A DNA stretch of 64,000 bases from contig CAJSYZ010000005.1 of NCBI GenBank assembly GCA_910574455.1, positions 682,001-746,000 of the forward strand. The letters are read 5' to 3'. This document shows, one piece after another, positions 58,407 through 64,000 of this stretch (within the stretch, counting starts at the first letter, position 1; every line of letters begins with the position of its first letter). The position numbers were made by a program, and so were the translations under genes. The notes beneath the pieces were generated by a model, which searched no databases, had not been told where the DNA came from, and saw only the letters and a list, made by a program, of their open reading frames with translations. This DNA is from Trichaptum fuscoviolaceum. Lineage: Eukaryota; Basidiomycota; Agaricomycetes; Hymenochaetales; Trichaptaceae.

Positions 58407-59427
58407 CTACTCCCGAAGTGACTCCCAATCACCAAGTCCAAAAGCTCGAGGAATTTCCTTCCAATATTCATCTCGAATTATCTGGACCTTGGATTTAATT
58501 GACTTCCAGCAATCGGAACAGGCGCAAGCCTGCAAGTCCTTGAGATTGACTATGCCATAAGGCATATCTACCCAATTAGGCGACTCTCCAAGCCGGGCAA
58601 GGAACGATCTACAGCAGCCTGAACAGACTTGTTGCAGAATGTGCGTATGCATGGATTTGTAATACGAGACGATGAGCTTGTGTCGTCCGACAAGAAGCGT
58701 CAAAGCATCTGTGCTGTCGAGCGCGTTGCTTGTAACCATGCTAGTGATAACATCAACGTCGAAGCAGGCGCACGTATAAGAGAGAAAGGGCAGGATTGAA
58801 TTTGCCTTAATCTGTAAAGCAAGACTGAGAAGCCTGAAAGAGTCGTCTGGCTGAAGTTCCTCGCCAAACGAGCCCTTTATTAACAATGGGGAGTAGGAGG
58901 GTTGTTTATGGTCACAGTTGAGTTTATCGAAGTTGGCAAGGTAAGATGGGTAACACGTTTTTAATAGCTGCATGACGTCTGATCGAAGAATGCCAATTTC
59001 GTACTTCGTGCTTATCCGAAGAAGTCCTAAGATAACATTTATGTCTGTCTTTCTGTATGCATGGAAGAACCTGGAGTAGCGTGAGCGGAAATGGGTTTTG
59101 TGCTGTATGAAAGAGAACGTACTTTCGTTCATAAATCGTGCGAAGGAGGATGATTACGTCCTCGTCTGTATCTCCAGACATAAAGACCATCGGCATTTCG
59201 AGATAGGTGTCGGAGTGAGAGTCTGACGGCTGCGGTAAGTCGAACAAGCTCTCAAACACAGGAGAGTAGGACTTCAATATAGATTTGTGAACGCAAAAAA
59301 GCCAGCTCTCGGTTGCGAGAATGACATTTCCGTCTTCAAAGAACAACGAGGGATGGTGTTCCCTTATTTTGTCTGTTTTCTCGTCCCCTCGATGTCGCTT
59401 AAGAGCTCGTTCTTGTCCAGCGTCCAT
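58407..59427 (-). CDS. BTB/POZ-domain protein, 322 aa
   Basis: Two exons join in phase: 59427-59123 and 59070-58407. The N-terminus is basic and charged (ALKRHRGDEKTDKIREHHPS). The BTB fold follows: FFEDGNVILATESWLFCVHK, SILKSYSPVFESLFDLPQ, MFILNS-type upstream alternative start excluded, then ILGLLRISTKYEIGILRSDV. The C-terminal half has paired cysteines (QVCSGCCRSFL and ACACSDCWKSIK) as in many Agaricomycete BTB proteins. Function is unknown; BTB domains dimerise and often recruit Cul3. A second ATG ten codons upstream (59457) is possible. It is divergent from MIA40 with 215 bp between starts. Confidence 0.82.
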
Positions 59428-59642
59428 GGAAGTAGGTGTGGAGTTTAGTATGAACAAAGCGCTGACAACCTGGATAGTCTCCTGAAACTTGAAAGGCTCC
59501 GGAAATTTGAAAAGACTTCAACTGCCAGCCTGAGCGACATGATGATGACGATCATGATGATGCCGAAGATGCCGAAAGCTTTCGAGTTTTGCTGAATAAA
59601 CGCTGAATATTTATCGCCAGACATTATCTTTCTTTTCCTCTC
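59428..59642. promoter_or_regulatory. short bidirectional promoter between BTB gene and MIA40
   Basis: Only 215 bp separate the two ATGs. The interval contains GAAACTTGAAAGG, AAGACTTCAACTG and repeated GATGATG/GATGCCGAA units. A similar stretch occurs at 55533-55642, which suggests that a copy of this promoter was dispersed. Confidence 0.5.
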
Positions 59643-60472
59643 ATGTTCCCCTCTGTTCGCAACACCTTCGGGCGCGTACTACGAGCTCAGAGACAAGCGC
59701 AACCGCTTGTGCGTCGAATACAGAGCACCTCTGTGCGTGGACAGCCCAAAAGGCCAACCGATGGCTTGGTTTTAGGACTTGGCCTTGCCGCAGGTGTTGG
59801 ATTGGCAGGCTGGTATGAGTTGAACGTGAGGACAGTGCATCTAGACTCTCCTGAGAGTGCGTACTCTACGGCTTGAAAAGGACAATATGCTAAATGTAAA
59901 TTGTAGGGCCTAAGTCAAAGCGCGTAACAAAGGATGCAAAGCCATCAGAGGAGCAGTTACCCGAAGCATTTTCCAGCGCAAGTGTCTCAAACGCAGAGGA
60001 GTTCCTACAAAAGAAAGAAGAGGAAGCACTTGAGGAGGCTGCATCTCAACCTCCGGAGGAGTCTGATTCGGAGGAAAGTCAGGGAGGAGGGGGTGGAGGC
60101 GCTTTCAACCCGGAGACGGGTGAAATTAATTGGGACTGCCCATGTCTGGGAGGGATGGCCCATGGACCGTGCGGCCAAGAGTTTCGTGATGCTTTCTCGT
60201 GCTTCGTCTTTTCTGAGGAGGAGCCAAAGGGAATTAATTGCGTAGAGAAGTTCAAGGGCATGCAGGATTGCTTTAGACGCCATCCAGAGGTTTACGGCGA
60301 AGGTATGTCATCTACGCGATGTTCTACGGTCTCTTGTTCATGATCCTTGAAACTAGAAATTATGGCGGATGACGACGATGAGGAGGCGGCGGAAGGTGAA
60401 TCCTCACAAGATCCAGAGGTTGTCCCTTCACCGACAACGGAGGCTGCACCTGCCGTACCGCAAAGCTCATAG
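59643..60472 (+). CDS. MIA40: MIA40, mitochondrial intermembrane-space import receptor, about 241 aa
   Basis: Three exons join in phase: 59643-59856, 59907-60302 and 60357-60472. An Arg-rich leader ([20 protein letters not shown]) and one membrane helix ([18 protein letters not shown]) give the N-anchored form known from fungi. An acidic linker follows. The catalytic core has the redox CPC motif in [11 protein letters not shown], then the twin CX9C helices [11 protein letters not shown] and [11 protein letters not shown], the last followed by [10 protein letters not shown]. The C-terminus is acidic. Mia40 oxidises cysteine-rich precursors in the intermembrane space with Erv1. The donor of intron 1 was chosen because GTGCGT restores the frame. 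Confidence 0.93.
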
Positions 60473-60708
60473 ACTCTATAGAAACAAAAGTATTGGTGAC
60501 AAACTGACCCCACCTCCGAACACCCAACTCCGTTAATCTTAATCTAATATTTGCATCCCTTTGCATAGCCATTTCCCCTTTGCATAACTTATACAATACA
60601 AGAGCCTCTGGAATAACCTCCGTACATTAGATTACATGGTCACCTCTCACCTCACCAAAAAGTATGAAAGTAGAATGATAAAGATTCGATGGTCGAAAAG
60701 TACACGAT

Positions 60709-61748
60709 CTACTCGTCATCACTGCCAAACTCCATTTTTTGCACTGTCCGCGCCTTCTTTCGAGGGCCCGCTGCAGGTGCTTTCGTCTTTGTCGTTGCTG
60801 CCGGTTCCCCCTTTCTCTTCACTACAGCGTAAGGTTGTTCAGTCGGAATACATGTGCGTTTGTGGAAAGGTACTAACCTGCTTCTGGCTGGTGAGCAGTA
60901 CTTGAAGAAGTAGCATGCAACCTGTCTTTAGTCTTAGATTTAGGCGACGATGATGATGTGGCCAGCACTGGAGGCGGAGAAACGGATACCCTTTTGTCTA
61001 CAGCAAACCAGACAGTCAGGAAGACGACAGTAAGTAAGTGAGCGAAATGTGCTTACTCGTTGTATGGGTACTAGAGCTTGGTAGGTGTGCCATCGGAATA
61101 CTTGCGAACGGAGGTGGGTTCAATTGACACTTCCGAGATTGTGCATTCAATGCAATCTAAAAAAATCTTAGAGACATAAATTGGTAGCTGTTTATTGAAA
61201 CAAAGCATACGGAGAGGAATTCATTAGCAACAAAAGTTGCAGCTTCTTCAGAGGGCATTTCAGTCAGAGGTATCGACAGCCGACGTTTTTCACTTGGTCC
61301 AAATACAACCTACACAACATGAAGTCAGCTTTGAAGAGAAAAGGTGTCGTGACGAGCTTACGACAAACTTTGATCTCTGCGCCTTTCTCTGCGCTCCAGT
61401 TTCCGACGAAGAGCTCGCCAGTGATCATCATATTTGCGATGTTCTCCGTGAAAGATTGAAGGAGCTCTGAGGATACATTGCTTCCCTGCCGAGTGGCCTC
61501 AGCGTCCAGATCTTTGCGATGCATTCATAGGAAAAATATGTCGAAGTACTGACAATGAAATCGTGCAGGTCTTTCTCTATCCACTTTCCCTTCCACCATC
61601 TGCCACCATCTGCGAGTCCGAGGTAAACATTCCAACTCGGCTCAAGCGAATCAAAGACGACTTTAGATAGTAAGACGAAACGGTGAAGCCCTTGGTATAT
61701 AACTTGAATGAGATCTTCGAGAGGCGTGAAAGAATCGAAGACGCTCAT
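60709..61748 (-). CDS. candidate XRCC4-superfamily (PAXX/XLF-like) end-joining factor, about 250 aa
   Basis: About six exons are read. The head reads EPSWNVYLGLADGGRWWKGK, then SSELLQSFTENIANMMITGE and FVGNWSAEKGAEIK, then VVFGPSEKRRLSIPL. This resembles the XRCC4 head, in which a short beta strand, a DG-x-x-W turn and a helix precede more strands. A Ser-rich linker follows. The C-terminus is basic then acidic (PRKKARTVQKMEFGSDDE), similar in design to the Ku-binding tails of XLF and PAXX (lysines, then an aromatic and acids). Known members bridge DNA ends with Ku and ligase IV. The exon 1-2 join is ambiguous (two acceptors fit), and the family call rests on pattern only. Confidence 0.45.
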
Positions 61749-62025
61749 AGCTTAGGCCAAGTAAATACTTAGTTCAAGATTCTGAATGAAGAACCCAATA
61801 TTTGCAATGCACTGTATATACCTAAGATAAAGACACCCATGTTATGTAAAGAAAGGATTAACAAAAGAAACTATAATGTGCTCACCTCAGTTCGTGAAAG
61901 AAGGAATACATCCGAGTCTCCGAGTCTCCGATGTGGTAGTAGTAGGTGGCGCGAGAACTAATATCAAAGGTTGGGTTCGCCTATTAAGCTCGCTATCAAA
62001 ATATAGGTTTACGAAGCCTTTACAA

Positions 62026-62098
62026 GGGCGTCTAGCTCAGTGGTAGTAGCGCTCGCTTCGCATGCGAGAGGTCAGGCGTTCAATCCGCCTGTCGTCCA
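62026..62098 (+). tRNA. tRNA-Ala (anticodon CGC)
   Basis: The 73-nt sequence folds as a cloverleaf. The anticodon stem is CTCGC/GCGAG with loop TTCGCAT, so the anticodon CGC at 62059-62061 reads GCG alanine codons. The T arm is AGGCG-TTCAATC-CGCCT. The acceptor stem has one U-U mismatch and one G-U pair. There is no intron, and CCA is not encoded, as usual in eukaryotes. The internal A and B boxes are in place. Confidence 0.9.
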
Positions 62099-62778
62099 TA
62101 ACTTGAATACATGTCTTTTTTTCTCGGTATCCCTTTTCATTTTGCAATATTTATTATCTTTGATGTACCCTTCATTGCGGTCTTCAGTGTCGATATTACG
62201 CTCGACTCTCCATAGATAGATCAAGTTAGTAGAGGTATCGACAAGAAGTACATCTTGAATTGCAGCCGGCGCTTTCCCTCATCGTTGTCTTCATATCGGA
62301 CCCAGTAACTCGACTACTTTGTCATTTCTGAATCGCGACACTGGCGCTTTATGTGCGTGCATAAATGTCCGAGTCAGTGAGCAGTTACAGCATCGTATCT
62401 TTGGTCTCAACTGCGATTTGATCAGAATATTGAGCCCCGCAAAAACTTAACGGAGAGTAATGATCACGTTCAATAGTCTTCAAGAACAATAGTACAACGA
62501 GAATAACGCCGAAGTCTCCAGTGCGAAACTCACAGGTAAACCCTGTGGCTTCTGTATCAAATAGCTAGAGTTTCGAGCAACTCGATTGGAATGAAGGAAG
62601 GCTCACGGTGTGTAGAATTAGCTATAATACTGATACAGTCGAAGTAGTACAGATGTGCATTTCCTATGAGATTTCGCGTTGCCCTCCATTTGGGCGCGAC
62701 AGAACCTCCGCTATGCGATGTTCAGGCGGGTAGTTAGTTACCGGTACACTGTAGCAAGTCATGATCAACAAGCTGCCT
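62099..62778. other. intergenic downstream of the tRNA
   Basis: There is a T run at 62107-62114 shortly after the tRNA that fits a Pol III terminator. No gene is supported in the rest, though a minus-strand frame at 62664 could be an alternative last exon of the twin-CX9C gene. Confidence 0.4.
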
Positions 62779-63175
62779 CTAGCGACAAAACAGAGTGATG
62801 TACCTCCGAATATCCCATACATCCTCGCTACTCTTTGAAAGCCTCCGCGTCGCCCACCACTCAGCTCGCCGCCGTATCCACGCGTCACGCTTCTCCTCCG
62901 GGTCCATCGACTTCAGACTCATGCAGAACTTGAAGTCTTCTAATTTTCGCCCACACTGTGATGTCCCACCATACCTGTACAGGGATTTCAGTTGCGTGCC
63001 GAGTGCTAAAGACAGTCAGCTTTCGTCTAGTAACTAGGAGAGAAATTGGCGCACCATGGCATGAGAGAAAGTCATCCAAAAGCTTAATGCATCCTGGAAT
63101 CTCCTCCGGCGTAGGATGTATGACTTGCAATCTCTTCACTTCTTGCTCAACGACTGTCTCAAAGTCAAGCGACAT
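62779..63175 (-). CDS. Emi1-like (DUF3128) twin-CX9C protein, about 115 aa
   Basis: Two exons join in phase: 63175-63055 and 63005-62779. The first CX9C is CIKLLDDFLSC and the second CGRKLEDFKFC, separated by LGTQLKSLYRYGGTSQ. This is the DUF3128 layout that I know from yeast Emi1. The following DPEEKRDAWIRRRAEWWATR and SSEDVWDIR are also typical. Twin-CX9C proteins are oxidised and trapped in the mitochondrial intermembrane space by Mia40, whose gene lies 2.3 kb away. The C-terminus is uncertain: reading on ends in RYITLFCR, whereas a further intron could join an exon near 62690. The gene is divergent from the MYND gene with 113 bp between starts. Confidence 0.75.
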
Positions 63176-63288
63176 GGTAAGAGGTAACGTTTGACGCGTC
63201 CCAATTGAATGGGAAGACTCCGTTCGGAGTTCCAAACGCGTATAATTGAAGATCGTTCTTGAAGGCTGTGATGATTTGAATCAGAAAA

Positions 63289-64000
63289 ATGTCTCTTCAC
63301 CCATCCATCTCGGACGCGCAGCTCGCGGAGTCAGCGACAAATTGCAGCCAATGTGGAATCAGTGACCTGCAGCTGGAAAAGCAAGGAAAGCAACTGTTAC
63401 GGTGTGCAAGGTGTAAGGTATGTACCATCTTGCATTCCCAATTGATATACTCAAATCAATGTTATTGCTATGCGTGAACAGTGGACTCGTTATTGTGTGA
63501 GCTCCCAGCCTCTAAACTCCAAACTATTCTTTCTAACTTATCTCGTACGGGAGACAGAGTGTGGAATGTCAGAAACAAGAGTGGCCGACGCACAAAATCA
63601 AATGCGATGTGAATGCGAATACCGCACGGGCACTCGCGGCCGATCCCTCTAAGCACCCAAACCTGTTGCCAGACTTCCGGGCCTGGCTCTCCACTGTCAT
63701 CCGGCCTATTGCCTGGTGCAGTCTTAATGCACTAGAAGCCAAACCCAAACTCCGAGACCTCTCCAAGAAAGCGTTCCTCATCGAGCTCACGCACGTCCCC
63801 AACGCGTCGACGCTGCGGGAGAAGTTCGTGCTGAAGGAATACTCTGTGCAGACGCGCGCGCTTGCGCAAGCTGCGGTCGCCTGCGACAAGAACATCGCGC
63901 ATGAGTTTGAGAAGATGTCGGGCAAGACGAGTGTTGCTACGACGATCATCAAGGCGGGCGCGTTGGTGAAAGTGATTGGCTTCGACGCATCAAACGAAGC
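63289..64000 (+). CDS. MYND zinc-finger protein, cut by the window end
   Basis: Three exons are visible: 63289-63417, 63482-63496 (15 nt) and 63558 to beyond 64000. After splicing the finger reads CSQCG, then CARCKWTRYCSVECQKQEW followed by PTHKIKC, the full C-x2-C / C-x2-C / YC-x3-C / H-x3-C set of MYND fingers, which bind short proline-rich peptides. The rest (DFRAWLSTVIRPIAWCSLNA, FLIELTHVPNASTLREKFVL) is typical of the Agaricomycete MYND proteins with an unknown C-terminal domain. The 15-nt microexon encodes WTRYC and holds one zinc ligand. The 3' end is outside the window. Confidence 0.85.

Noticed and set aside
1..64000. CRISPR arrays, operons, ribosome-binding sites, insertion sequences of bacterial type
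   Set aside because: Spliceosomal introns throughout, a CCA-less tRNA and eukaryotic gene families show that this is nuclear fungal DNA; no regularly spaced repeats were seen.

Overview
The window is nuclear DNA of a basidiomycete fungus, most likely an Agaricomycete. Its genes are dense and carry many 45-70 nt introns. It also holds families typical of mushroom genomes: DUF6534 membrane proteins, the Agaricomycete BTB family, single-pass proteins with a Ser/Thr-rich stalk, and helical-bundle plus kinase proteins. All gene models come from hand translation and splice-phase matching. No database search was run, so names rest on recognised motifs.

Layout. 0-10 kb: a DUF6534 gene, a BTB pseudogene with three in-frame stops, about 3 kb of unassigned DNA, a small Zn2Cys6 protein, a decayed FAD-monooxygenase tail and an intact FAD monooxygenase. 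10-19 kb: a TMEM135-like protein, the first MLKL-like pseudokinase gene (A), the replication licensing factor CDC6 and nicotinamide riboside kinase. 19-28 kb: three more MLKL-like pseudokinase genes (B, C, D) in tandem. 28-45 kb: mostly housekeeping genes (Mtf2-like mitochondrial protein, WW-MyTH4-RhoGAP protein, DMAC1-like protein, enoyl-CoA hydratase, RING protein, UCHL5, MED31), with two paralogous alpha/beta hydrolases and two foldback MITE-like elements that have 9-bp target duplications. 45-48 kb: a kinase of the same overall architecture that keeps its catalytic motifs (E). 48-58 kb: sparse, with a secreted Ser-rich protein and a tandem pair of single-pass membrane proteins. 58-64 kb: a BTB gene, MIA40, an XRCC4/PAXX-like candidate, tRNA-Ala(CGC), an Emi1-like twin-CX9C protein and the start of a MYND-finger gene.

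Most striking system. Genes A-D each encode an N-terminal helical bundle followed by a kinase fold. All keep the VAIK lysine, all lack the HRD aspartate (HGLIRG, HGLIKS, HGYIRG, HGYVKA), and three of four have an altered DFG (DFC, DLF, DLG). Mammalian MLKL, the necroptosis executioner, is degenerate in the same places. Gene E has the same layout with HGDVK and DFG intact. Conserved exon lengths and phases argue that all are working genes, and the group is a candidate fungal necroptosis-like or innate-immunity module.

Several neighbours act in mitochondria: MIA40, its probable client the twin-CX9C protein, the Mtf2-like protein, the DMAC1-like protein and enoyl-CoA hydratase.
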